DNA of 64,000 bases from MWBF01 sp040772005 (GCA_040772005.1 JAXGYZ010000003.1:496001-560000), one strand, 5' to 3'. Shown: positions 29,404-37,380, counted from the first letter of the stretch. The notes: generated from the letters alone by a model not told the origin. Translations and numbers: made by a program.

Positions 29404-30279
29404 ATGCAATCGACAGCGGCACCCGCCCCAGCCTCGGCCTCCACCCGGGAGGCCGAGGCCGATATCCGTGCCGAATATCGGCCCGATATTCGGGCCGTCA
29501 TCGGCAGCATCCCATATCGCATGGCCCTGGCCGGCGGGTGGATCGACCAACCGTTCCTCTCGGGGCACAACCCCACGCCGCCCGGCTCGATGGTCGTCGT
29601 CGCGCTGGAGCCGGAATTCCGGTTCATGGATCGGTGCGGCCTGGGGACGAGCACGCGCCGCGTCGCGCAGCGCATGTGGGGCGACCGGCTGCCCGACCGG
29701 CCGCCGGCCGACCTCGTGCGCGAGCTCTACGATGCGGAGAACCGGGGCCAGGCCGAGCCGTCCGGCTCGCAGGACATGGCCGGCCTGATTTACCCCGGCA
29801 TCAGCCGGCTGGACTACGACAGCACGGTCGAGGGCGGCTACTTCCCGGCGCACGTCGAGAACTGCTGCGATCCCGAGGTGGCCGCGTGGGTGGGCCGGGT
29901 GATTCACCTCGTACCGGTTTGCCCGCGGCCCGCAGGCTACAACCCGCTCGGCATCAAGAACCTCGACGCCGAGTGGATCCGGCGGCTGGGCCGGTCGGGC
30001 CAGGACTGCTACGCGGCCATCATGCAGCGTGATCTCGCCGCGCTGGGCGAGTCGTTCAACGAGAGCATGCGCTGCTGGGAGGCGCTTCTGCCGCACGTGG
30101 TCCGCCACCCGACGCTGACCGTGGACCTGATGGCGCTGCTGGCGTATTACCAGGCGCGCTATCCGGGCGCGATGTACTCCGGCTGCGGGGGCGGCTACCT
30201 GTTTGTCGTGGCGGATGAGCCGGTCCCCGGCGGATTCCGCGTGACTGTGAGGCTGCCCGGCCGGGAGCGCGGCGAATGA
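29404..30279 (+). CDS. GHMP-family sugar kinase (galactokinase/heptose-kinase-like)
   Basis: 291 aa. PYRMALAGGWID is the N-terminal GHMP motif (family: SPGRINLIGEHTD-like), SQDMAGLIYPGISRLDYD is the acidic segment seen in fucokinase/heptose-kinase types, and SGCGGGYLFVV is the glycine-rich third motif. The phosphate-binding motif 2 (PxxxGLGSSA) is degenerate, as in other atypical GHMP enzymes, so activity needs proof. It follows the epimerase by 15 bp and overlaps the next gene by 4 bp, a strong sign of a joint pathway. Confidence 0.7.
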   Translation: MQSTAAPAPASASTREAEADIRAEYRPDIRAVIGSIPYRMALAGGWIDQPFLSGHNPTPPGSMVVVALEPEFRFMDRCGLGTSTRRVAQRMWGDRLPDRPPADLVRELYDAENRGQAEPSGSQDMAGLIYPGISRLDYDSTVEGGYFPAHVENCCDPEVAAWVGRVIHLVPVCPRPAGYNPLGIKNLDAEWIRRLGRSGQDCYAAIMQRDLAALGESFNESMRCWEALLPHVVRHPTLTVDLMALLAYYQARYPGAMYSGCGGGYLFVVADEPVPGGFRVTVRLPGRERGE

Positions 30280-31016
30280 GCGTCGTCGAGGTCAGCGGCA
30301 GCTTCGATGACCTGCGCGCGGAGCACGTGCGCGGGCTGGAAGCGGCCGCGCAGCGCGGCCCGGTGCGCGTGCACCTGTGGTCGGATGCGCTGATCCTCGC
30401 GCAGACCGGCCGCCCGCCGAAGTTCCCGCTGGCCGAGCGGCATTACTTCGTGGCGGCGCTGCGGTATGTGAGCGATGTGGTGGTGGTGGACGAGCTGCCC
30501 GCCGGAGTCGAGGCTTTAGCCGGTCAGGGCGTGGATGCACGTGCGTGGGATGACCGGCTCAAGCTTCCACTCGCTGTTGCAGCCGACGAAGGAGTAACGA
30601 GTAAGGAGAAACGAGTGATCGTTACCGGCTCCTTCGACTGGCTGCACAGCGGCCATGTGCGTTTCTTCGAGCAGGTGAGCGGGCTGGGGCGGCTGTATGC
30701 GGTCGTCGGGCACGACGCGAACATCCGGCTGCTCAAGGGCGAGGGCCACCCGCTGATCGGTGAGGCGGAGCGGCTGTACATGGTCGCGTCCATCCGCTAT
30801 GTGTATCGCGCGATGCTGTCCACGGGGCACGGCTGGCTGGATGCGGAGCCGGAGATCGAGCGCATCCGGCCCCATATCTATGCGGTGAACGAGGATGGGG
30901 ATAAGCCGGAGAAGCGCGCGTACTGCGAGGCCCACGGCATCGAGTACGTCGTGCTCGCGCGGCAGCCGAAGGATGGGCTGCCGCGGCGGTCGAGCACGGA
31001 GTTGAGAGGGTTTTAA
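30276..31016 (+). CDS. Tandem nucleotidylyltransferase (one degenerate, one intact domain)
   Basis: 246 aa. The second half (from about 112) has a complete cytidylyltransferase-like pattern: VTGSFDWLHSGHVRFF with HxGH, then GHDANIRLLKGEGHPLIGEAERLYMV and the RSSTELR end. The first half (1-95) repeats the layout (VSGSFDDLRAEHVRGLE ... LAERHYFVAALRYVSDVVV) but lacks the HxGH pair. The linker (about 103-112, ADEGVTSKEKRV) is encoded by an AGTAACG-type heptad array. Probably transfers NMP to the sugar phosphate made by the kinase. TGA of the kinase overlaps this ATG. Confidence 0.75.
   Translation: MSVVEVSGSFDDLRAEHVRGLEAAAQRGPVRVHLWSDALILAQTGRPPKFPLAERHYFVAALRYVSDVVVVDELPAGVEALAGQGVDARAWDDRLKLPLAVAADEGVTSKEKRVIVTGSFDWLHSGHVRFFEQVSGLGRLYAVVGHDANIRLLKGEGHPLIGEAERLYMVASIRYVYRAMLSTGHGWLDAEPEIERIRPHIYAVNEDGDKPEKRAYCEAHGIEYVVLARQPKDGLPRRSSTELRGF
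30596..30620. repeat. Heptad array inside a coding region
   Basis: AGTAACG-AGTAAGG-AGAAACG-AGTGATC, in frame, encodes the inter-domain linker of the nucleotidylyltransferase. Same unit as at 19186-19350. Confidence 0.7.
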
Positions 31017-31025
31017 GTATCACAG

Positions 31026-31071
31026 GTCTTTTGTAGTGGCCGCGCCCACGGGTGCGGCCACTACAAAAGAC
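31026..31071. terminator. Bidirectional hairpin between convergent genes
   Basis: GTCTTTTGTAGTGGCCGC (31026-31043) is perfectly complementary to 31054-31071; loop 10 nt. TTTT and AAAA in the arms give each strand a terminator-like U tract. It separates the sugar-nucleotide operon from the UroD-like gene. Confidence 0.8.
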
Positions 31072-31074
31072 ATA

Positions 31075-32190
31075 TTAATACACGCACTCCCGCGCGGCAT
31101 CCGCGAATGCATCGAGCTTCTCCACCGGCGTGTCGAAGAAATGGTCGGAGCAGGAGCAGATGTAGCCGCCGTCGCAGCCGACCGTCTCGAACAGGCGGTG
31201 GACCATCGACCGGATGTCCGCGGCGCTGCCTGCGGTCAGCGTGTTGAACTGGTCCAGCCCGCCGATGAGCGCGATGCGGTCGCCCACCTTGCGCTTGAAG
31301 TCCCACGGCTCCTGGTTGCCGCCCACGCTCACCGGCGCGAGGGTCTCCGATGCGTCGCACCCGTTGGCGACGATCAGTTCCTCGATGCCGACCGTGCCGC
31401 CGCAGGTGTGATAGGTGACGAGGAAGCCCAGCGAGTGCAGCGCGTCGTGCACCTTGCGGTCATAAGGCAGGCAGAACTCGCGGTGCAGCGTCGGTGAAAT
31501 GACGGTCGAAGAGGCGGACCCGCCGCCGGTCTCGATCAGGTCGAACTTCGCGCCCTGCATCGTCTCCACGAACTGGAGCTTCTTCTCCAGCAGGATCCCC
31601 AGCAGCCGGTGCACCCAGTCGGGCCGATCCACCGCGGCGAAGATCAGGTCCGTGATGTCCATCAGGCAGGCCGCGTGCTGCCAGCAGCCGGCCTGGTCGC
31701 CCCACACGAACCCGCGCAGGATGCCTGCATCGCCCACCTCGTCATAACGTCGCGCAATCGGGGCCGGGTCCAGCGCAGGGACGGGCATGTACTTGCGGAT
31801 GAGCTCGATGTCCTCGTCGTGCTTGATGAGGTACTCGGTGATCCACGTGGTCTTGCGGTCGCCCTCGGTCTTATAGGTCAGCACGCCTGCGGGCGTGTGG
31901 ATGGTATGGTGCGCGATGCGGTGATCCGGGTCGCTGCTGACCGCGGTGACTTCGTCGCGCCAGGTGGGCGTGTTGAACTTCGTCATGTCCGCATCGACCA
32001 GCCAGAACTGGCCCATGTCCTGGAAATACTGGATTTGCGCATCCAGGCCGACCTGCTGGAAGGCCTCCAGGTCGGAGATGCCGCCCATGTATTCGGCCAG
32101 GTGGTAGCCCTGCCACTGGTGGACCGAAGCGGGCAGCCGGTCAGGCTTACCGCGTTTGAGGGCGGTCAAGAGACGCTCTTTGGAGTTCAT
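31075..32190 (-). CDS. Uroporphyrinogen decarboxylase-family (methyltransferase-like) protein
   Basis: 371 aa from ATG 32190; GAGAGGAGATGC gives a start with 9-nt spacing, whereas the ATG at 32199 touches the RBS. N-terminal NSKERLLTALKRGKPDRLP is the UroD/MtaA family opening. Potential metal ligands are H and C in YHTCGG and CSCSDHFF near the end, as in corrinoid/CoM methyltransferases rather than heme synthesis. It follows the LacI-type regulator by 18 bp and is probably regulated with it. No corrinoid protein gene is in the window. Confidence 0.75.
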   Translation of the reverse strand: MNSKERLLTALKRGKPDRLPASVHQWQGYHLAEYMGGISDLEAFQQVGLDAQIQYFQDMGQFWLVDADMTKFNTPTWRDEVTAVSSDPDHRIAHHTIHTPAGVLTYKTEGDRKTTWITEYLIKHDEDIELIRKYMPVPALDPAPIARRYDEVGDAGILRGFVWGDQAGCWQHAACLMDITDLIFAAVDRPDWVHRLLGILLEKKLQFVETMQGAKFDLIETGGGSASSTVISPTLHREFCLPYDRKVHDALHSLGFLVTYHTCGGTVGIEELIVANGCDASETLAPVSVGGNQEPWDFKRKVGDRIALIGGLDQFNTLTAGSAADIRSMVHRLFETVGCDGGYICSCSDHFFDTPVEKLDAFADAARECVY

Positions 32191-32208
32191 CGGATGCATC
32201 TCCTCTCT

Positions 32209-33252
32209 TTAGTGGGCATCGTGCCCCGGTGATGCGAGCGGCTGCCCGCTGGACCGCCGGACGATGATCGCCGTGGGCAGCACGATTTCCTCCGGCGGAT
32301 GCGGCGTGGCCTGGCCGTTGCCAAGCTCCGCCAGCCGGGTGAGCAGCAGCTCGGTCGCGCGCTTGCCCATGTCGTACGCGGGTTGGGCCGCGACGGTGAG
32401 GAAGGGCTCGAAGACCATCGCCTCGGGCAGGTCGTCAAATGCGACCATGGCGATGTCCTCCGGCACGCGCAGGCCCGCGTCGCGCAGGGCGCGATACGCG
32501 CCCATCGCCACGAAGTTGTTGGCTGCGAAGACCGCCGTGGGCCGGGGCGTGACGCGGAGAACCTGCTGCATCATCTCGTAGCCGGATGCGATGGCGTACG
32601 AGCCGTGCAGGATGAGCGCGGGCTCCGGCTGGATGCCGGCCTCGAGCAGCGCGGCCTTATAACCTGCCGTGCGTTCGGACGCAGTCGAGACCTGCACCGG
32701 GCCGGAGAGCATCGCGATGTGGCGGTGGCCGAGGTCCAGCAGCAGGCGCGTCAGCCGGTAGCCGCCCTCGCGCGAGTCACAGCGCACTGTGTCGACCGGC
32801 CCGCCTTCCACCTTGCGGTCCACGATGACAAACGGCACTTCGCGCTTGTGCAGCCAGGCGACTGCTTCGGGCGCGCTGCACGCGGGCACGAGCACCACGC
32901 CGTCCACTCGCTTCTGCAGCAGGATGTTCAGATAGCGCGCCTGCTCGGCCTCGGACTCGTCGGTATTGCACAGGATGACGGTAAAACCGGCGTCGCTGGC
33001 AGCATCCTCGACCCCGCGCGCGACCGTCGTCCAGAACGGGTTCGTGATGTCGGTGAGCACAAGTGCGAGGGTCTTGGTCTGTTTGAAGCGCAGGCTGAGC
33101 CCGAGCGTGTTGGGGACGTAGCCAAGCTCGGCGACGGCGGCTTCCACCCGTGCGCGCACCGGCTGGCTGACATAACCGGACTTGTTGAGGACGCGCGACA
33201 CGGTCATCGTTGAGACGCCGGCCTTTTGCGCAACATCGCGTATGGTCGCCAT
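32209..33252 (-). CDS. LacI/GalR-family transcriptional regulator
   Basis: 347 aa. The N-terminal helix-turn-helix with hinge is textbook (ATIRDVAQKAGVSTMTVSRV, then PNTLGLSLRFKQTKTLALVL), followed by a periplasmic-binding-like effector domain (ITNPFWTTVARG, VPEDIAMVAFDDLPEA). It probably represses its own operon and perhaps the sugar-nucleotide operon across the convergent terminator. A near-palindrome GTTATG-CGTAAC (33285-33296) lies upstream of its start. Confidence 0.92.
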   Translation of the reverse strand: MATIRDVAQKAGVSTMTVSRVLNKSGYVSQPVRARVEAAVAELGYVPNTLGLSLRFKQTKTLALVLTDITNPFWTTVARGVEDAASDAGFTVILCNTDESEAEQARYLNILLQKRVDGVVLVPACSAPEAVAWLHKREVPFVIVDRKVEGGPVDTVRCDSREGGYRLTRLLLDLGHRHIAMLSGPVQVSTASERTAGYKAALLEAGIQPEPALILHGSYAIASGYEMMQQVLRVTPRPTAVFAANNFVAMGAYRALRDAGLRVPEDIAMVAFDDLPEAMVFEPFLTVAAQPAYDMGKRATELLLTRLAELGNGQATPHPPEEIVLPTAIIVRRSSGQPLASPGHDAH

Positions 33253-33284
33253 TGTCCACCTGCCCAGACTTAAAGGTGCGAGAT

Positions 33285-33296
33285 GTTATGCGTAAC
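33285..33296. promoter_or_regulatory. Possible LacI-type operator upstream of the regulator
   Basis: GTTATGCGTAAC is palindromic at 10 of 12 positions. It lies 33 bp upstream of the regulator start and could be an autorepression site. Its match to the 28291-28306 palindrome is only partial (about 7 of 12 core positions). Confidence 0.35.
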
Positions 33297-33344
33297 GGGA
33301 ACGATTGTAAGATAGCATACACGCACGGGGATGTCAAGCGACAC

Positions 33345-33552
33345 GGAATGGGCGTCAAGAACTCCAAATGGAGATTGCCAGGCCTCCTGAGCGGAGGGCG
33401 TTAGGGCCAGGCACAGCCTGGCACCGCAACGCACGCAGTCGAAGGATCGCCACGGTGCAGGCGTGCTTCGACTACGTGCGCCGCTGCGCGGCGCCCATCC
33501 GCTCAGCATGCTTGCACCCTCGCGCACTTTGGAATTCCTGGAATGGGCGTCA
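33345..33552. mobile_element. MITE-like element copy 1, 182 bp, 13-bp direct repeats
   Basis: GGAATGGGCGTCA occurs exactly at 33345-33357 and 33540-33552. The 182 bp between begin AGAACTCCAAATGG and end CCATTTGG-like/TTTGGAATTCCT, an imperfect terminal inverted repeat. Internally TCCTGAGCGGAG (33385-33396) and ATCCGCTCAGCATGC (33497-33511) are inverted. The second 13-mer overlaps the stop codon of the DUF1361 gene. No transposase is encoded. The interval 33253-33549 contains only this element and the regulator's upstream region. Confidence 0.6.
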
Positions 33553-34260
33553 GTCATCCGCCCGACGCCGCTCGTCGGCCGGGAACTGGGCGACGGCCAC
33601 GAGCATCAGGTACATCATCGCCAGGCAGAGCGAGAAGAGCGCGGAGAAGACGAACGTGCGGCTGTTGGCGAGCGGGTTGCTGAGGCGCGTCCAGATGTCC
33701 ATCAGCAGCAGCGAGGGATTGGTTAACAGGTCCCAGCTATTCCAGCGGGGGAACCGGCCCAGGTAGACACCAAAGCCGCTCACCGCGATGACGCCGAGCG
33801 TGAACAGCCAGCCTGCGGCGCGGCCCGCCCACTGGCGCACGAGACCATGCACCAGGAACAGCGAGATGAGCCCCAGGAATGCGCCGGTCCAGGCGAACGC
33901 AATCAGGAGGATGAGGTCGTACCAGACGGGCACGCGCGCCTGCGGCCACTGCAAGTGCAGCATGTCGGTCAGGATATAGGGCGCATTCGGGAAGAACAGC
34001 AGCCAGAAGAGCAGGCAGGGCACGATCAGGGGCCACACGAGACGGCGGCCCTGCTTGTGCAGGTGATGTGCGAGCAGGGCGCTCAACATGGGCAGCCAGG
34101 CCAGGAACAGGTTCCATACCAGGCCAAAATGTGCAGTGCTGCGCGCGTACATCGCGCGCACAGTCAACAGCGTGCCGCACACCGCGGTCGCAAAGAGCAG
34201 CGAGGCCACGATCGCAGTTTCGCGGCGGTTGGCGCTAAGCCATTGCCTCACCCGTGACAT
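33550..34260 (-). CDS. DUF1361 membrane protein
   Basis: 236 aa from ATG 34260, 3 nt after GGAGGTGC. Six to seven hydrophobic segments, with LFFPNAPYILTDMLHL, ARVPVWYDLILLIAFAWTGAFLGL and FGVYLGRFPRWNSWDLL, which are the DUF1361 hallmarks. Function unknown. The stop codon lies within a 13-bp direct repeat that bounds a MITE-like element, and a second element sits just upstream of its start, so the gene is bracketed by repeats in opposite orientation. Confidence 0.85.
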   Translation of the reverse strand: MSRVRQWLSANRRETAIVASLLFATAVCGTLLTVRAMYARSTAHFGLVWNLFLAWLPMLSALLAHHLHKQGRRLVWPLIVPCLLFWLLFFPNAPYILTDMLHLQWPQARVPVWYDLILLIAFAWTGAFLGLISLFLVHGLVRQWAGRAAGWLFTLGVIAVSGFGVYLGRFPRWNSWDLLTNPSLLLMDIWTRLSNPLANSRTFVFSALFSLCLAMMYLMLVAVAQFPADERRRADD

Positions 34261-34310
34261 TGCACCTCCGATATAAAATGCGACGAATCCTTGGTGGTCC
34301 AGCGAGGCAG

Positions 34311-34449
34311 GCATCCTGAGCGGAGCCTTGCCCGCAGGGCGAGGCGTAGTCGAAGGAGCCTTGCCTGATCAGTGAGTGAGGCGCTCCTTCGACAGCGTGC
34401 GTTACTGTGCCAGGCTGCGCCACGCCCTGACGCCCTCCGCTCAGGATGC
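34311..34449. mobile_element. MITE-like element copy 2, 139 bp with 15-bp terminal inverted repeats
   Basis: GCATCCTGAGCGGAG (34311-34325) and CTCCGCTCAGGATGC (34435-34449) are exact inverted repeats. The reverse complement of the interior matches copy 1 (CCTGAGCGGAGGGCGT.AGGGC..GGC.CAGCCTGGCAC...AACGCACGC.GTCGAAGGA). Both hold a GTCGAAGGA core. No open frame of note. The interval 34261-34573 contains this element, a 125-bp stretch with no recognisable feature, and nothing else. Confidence 0.65.
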
Positions 34450-34573
34450 GTCGCAATCAGGTCATCAGCGATGTGTTGGGATTCCACACCTTCGTGGACC
34501 GGCGTTTTCGTCGGAGTATAAGACGCCGCACTGTGCAAAAAGGTTCAAGGCGAACCTTGTTCGCTGGGAAGTC

Positions 34574-36010
34574 CTATTCGCCCTGCCCCAGCGAATAGCC
34601 CGGCTCGCCGTCGAAGGTGTACAGGTTCTCGGTCTTGATGATGTCCAGCCCGGCCTCATTCAGGCGGGCGAGGAGCGCCAGCACTGCCGTGTACGGGAGA
34701 CTCTCGGCGGAACCCATGTAGCGGCAGCGCCAGTGGTCCGAGCGGAAGGTCTCCGGCAGGCCCTCCGGGTACACCTTGACGCCCCGGTTGGTAATCATGG
34801 ACAGGCTGAGCGGTCCGGCGTAGGTGGCGGCGAGCCGCTGCGCCAGTACGTCAGCATTGCGGCCCGGCTCATCCCAGTGCAGGAAGACATCCACGCCGAC
34901 CAGGTCCTTCACCGCCCGCTCGTGCCGGGTGAGCCTGAACTGCACGCCCTCGCCGCGGTACGCGGCCGGTTCGGTCTGGGTGGGCCGGCGGTCCAGCCGC
35001 GCGATAACCGCGTCGGTGAACGCGCGGGTGCCGACGCGCTCCTGGCTGAGGCCCATGCGATAGGTGTCGCCCGTGTGGATGCCGTCCTCGAGGGTGCAGA
35101 GCCAGGCGTTCTTGATGCGCTCCGCGACCGCCGGCTGGCCGACATGCACGAGCATCTGAATCGCGGCCTGCAGCAGGCCCGACGGGTTGGCGATGTCCTT
35201 CCCGGCGATGTCCGGCGCCGAGCCGTGGACCGCCTCGAACATGGCCGCGGCATGGCCGATGTTGGCGGAGCCGGCCAGCCCGATAGAGCCGGCCACCTGC
35301 GCGGCGATGTCCGACAGGATGTCGCCGTACAGGTTCAGCGTCACGATGACGTCCAGCATCTCCGGCTGCGCGGCGAGCCGGGCTGCGCCGATGTCGATGA
35401 TCTGATGCTCGTGCTGGATGTCGGGATATTCGGCTGCGACCTGATCGAAGACGCGGTGGAACAGGCCGTCGCTGAGCTTCATGATGTTGTCTTTGGTCAT
35501 GCAGGTGACCTTGCGGCGACCGTACGCCCGCGCATATTCGAACGCATAGCGGATGATGGCCTCGGAGCCGGGCCGCGACACGATCTTGAGCACCTGAACG
35601 ACCTCGTCGGTCTGCCGGTGTTCGATGCCTGCGTAGAGGTCCTCCTCGTTCTCGCGGATAATGACGATGTTCATGCCCGGATGGGGGGAGGCGACGTAGG
35701 GGCTGTAAGATTTGCAGGGCCGCACGTTGGCGAACAGGTTGAGCGACTTGCGAATGGTCACGTTGACGCTCTTGAACCCGTGACCCTGGGGGGTCGTGAT
35801 GGGCGCCTTCAGGAAGACCCGGTTGGCGCGCAGCGTGTCCCATGCCTCCGCGGGAATGCCGGAGGTGACACCGCGGCGATACACCGCCTCACCGATCTCG
35901 ATGACATCATACTCGAGGTCTGCGCCCGCGGCATTGAGGATGGCGAGCACCGCACGCATGATCTCAGGTCCGATCCCGTCACCGTATGCCACCGTGATTC
36001 TCGTCGTCAT
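34574..36010 (-). CDS. icd: Isocitrate dehydrogenase (NADP+), Thermus/Rickettsia-type with C-terminal extension
   Basis: 478 aa from ATG 36010, which overlaps the stop of the upstream gene by 4 bp (ATGA). The first 340 residues carry the isopropylmalate/isocitrate dehydrogenase fold (PITTPQGHGFKSVNVTIRKSL, NLYGDILSDIAAQVAGS, HGSAPDIAGKDIANPS). The last 140 residues form the extra domain known from Thermus Icd. It is distinct from the 414-aa Icd at 9955. Why two are kept, or whether this one prefers another substrate (e.g. homoisocitrate or tartrate-type), is unknown. Confidence 0.85.
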   Translation of the reverse strand: MTTRITVAYGDGIGPEIMRAVLAILNAAGADLEYDVIEIGEAVYRRGVTSGIPAEAWDTLRANRVFLKAPITTPQGHGFKSVNVTIRKSLNLFANVRPCKSYSPYVASPHPGMNIVIIRENEEDLYAGIEHRQTDEVVQVLKIVSRPGSEAIIRYAFEYARAYGRRKVTCMTKDNIMKLSDGLFHRVFDQVAAEYPDIQHEHQIIDIGAARLAAQPEMLDVIVTLNLYGDILSDIAAQVAGSIGLAGSANIGHAAAMFEAVHGSAPDIAGKDIANPSGLLQAAIQMLVHVGQPAVAERIKNAWLCTLEDGIHTGDTYRMGLSQERVGTRAFTDAVIARLDRRPTQTEPAAYRGEGVQFRLTRHERAVKDLVGVDVFLHWDEPGRNADVLAQRLAATYAGPLSLSMITNRGVKVYPEGLPETFRSDHWRCRYMGSAESLPYTAVLALLARLNEAGLDIIKTENLYTFDGEPGYSLGQGE

Positions 36011-37380
36011 TGCGTCACCCTTTCCTGTCTGGTAATTGAGCCATCGGGGGCAGTGGCGTGCCACGCCAGCGCCGCATCCAGGTCGGCCGGTTCGTCGAAG
36101 CGGGCGACCGTCTGGAGGAAGTCCGCCAGGGTCGCAGTGCGCTGGAGCAGGGCGCGCAGCTTCGCACCGATGGGGTCCGTGGATGACGGACCGACGGCAT
36201 AGGAGCCGTGGAAGGCGAAATAGGCCTGGTTGAGCTTGCGGATGGTGTAGCCCCGCTCGACCAGGACCTCGCGCTGCGCGTCCATGTATGCTTCGGCCTG
36301 CTCGACCTGGCCCGCGTCCAGCAGCCGGTCGACTTCGAGGCGGGTCTTGCGCATGAACTCACCGAACTGGAAGTCCGGTTCGGCGGTCTCGTGGTGCAGC
36401 CAGTTGCGGCGCATGGAGAGCGGCCGCGGCCAGTCGGCGGGGTCCAGCCGGTCGGGATAGTAGCGCTCCATCACGCGCTGGGCAATCTCACCGCCGATGA
36501 TGGAGGCGACCGTCTCGTTGAGCGTGCGCATGGCGCGGCTGTCGTAATAGTTCCAGCCGAGCGGGCGGAACATCAGGTAGGTGTGCGTCCACTCGTGCGC
36601 GACCGTGTCGATGACCCACTCCAGGTTGGCGTAGGCCACCACCATCGTGGGATAGGACGAGAAGCCGCCGGTGCCGTCCACCAGCGCGCTGCGATCCAGG
36701 TCGGCCTGCACCGCGGCCTCGATGCGCTCCATGTCCTCAACGGGGAGGGTGGGGTCGAGGTACACCCCGCGCTCGACCAGGATGCGGTCGCGCGGGGAGA
36801 CGATCAGGTAGTTGGGGCTCTCGGTGAACTGGAAGCGGACGGGCGGCCAGACCTTGCCGAGCGTGGTCAGTCCCTCGTCCGCGAGGATCGCAGCAACCTG
36901 GCGTTCGAGGATCCACTCGGCGGCGGGGCGTCTCGCCTCCTGGCTCGCGCGCAGGGCCGTCAGCTCGGCCAGCAGCGGGGCCGCTTCAGCCTGCGAGTCC
37001 GTAATGGCAGGGTCGGCGTAGATGCGTTCGATCTCCCGCTGCAGCCGGCCCACCTGGCCGACGCCGTCGATGTATGCCGAGACCAGCGCGCTCTGCTCCG
37101 CGGGCGAAAGGTCCGCGCCGGGCTGTCTGAGGAGGTCGCCCGCCTTCTGGCCGATGGCCTGCACCTCCCACGCGGCCAGGCGGAACTGTTCGCCGCTGAC
37201 AGCCCGGTTGACCAGGAAGTCGGCACGCGCCGCGCCCAGGTAGCCGTCGGTCTGCACCAGGAAGAGGATGACGACGCAAAGCACGACCAGCCAGAAGCGG
37301 CTGCGGGCGCGGCTACCTGTACGCTTGCGGGCCTTGCCCTGCAGGCGCGTGCCTTCCGTGGTTGCAGCGGACATGCTCAT
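36007..37380 (-). CDS. Membrane-anchored putative zinc metallopeptidase (HEWTH)
   Basis: 457 aa. N-terminal cytoplasmic basic segment, one membrane helix (about 28-44) and a large extracytoplasmic domain. H262-E263-W-T-H266 (VAHEWTHTYL) is an HExxH zinc motif and TLNETVASIIGGEIA, 20-35 residues later, could give the third ligand glutamate (E289 or E298) as in gluzincins. HTYLMFRPLGWNYY separates them. I recognise no named family. The stop overlaps the following icd start by 4 bp, an unexplained pairing with a metabolic gene. The upstream 240 bp carry heptad arrays. Confidence 0.65.
   Translation of the reverse strand: MSMSAATTEGTRLQGKARKRTGSRARSRFWLVVLCVVILFLVQTDGYLGAARADFLVNRAVSGEQFRLAAWEVQAIGQKAGDLLRQPGADLSPAEQSALVSAYIDGVGQVGRLQREIERIYADPAITDSQAEAAPLLAELTALRASQEARRPAAEWILERQVAAILADEGLTTLGKVWPPVRFQFTESPNYLIVSPRDRILVERGVYLDPTLPVEDMERIEAAVQADLDRSALVDGTGGFSSYPTMVVAYANLEWVIDTVAHEWTHTYLMFRPLGWNYYDSRAMRTLNETVASIIGGEIAQRVMERYYPDRLDPADWPRPLSMRRNWLHHETAEPDFQFGEFMRKTRLEVDRLLDAGQVEQAEAYMDAQREVLVERGYTIRKLNQAYFAFHGSYAVGPSSTDPIGAKLRALLQRTATLADFLQTVARFDEPADLDAALAWHATAPDGSITRQERVTQ

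Noticed and set aside
33270..33557. Short open frame across the MITE-like element copy 1
   Set aside because: A similar peptide arises from copy 2 at 34248-34538, so it is a translation of the repeat, not a gene; it also spans the direct repeats.
34248..34538. Short open frame across the second MITE-like element
   Set aside because: Same reason; overlaps the DUF1361 promoter region.
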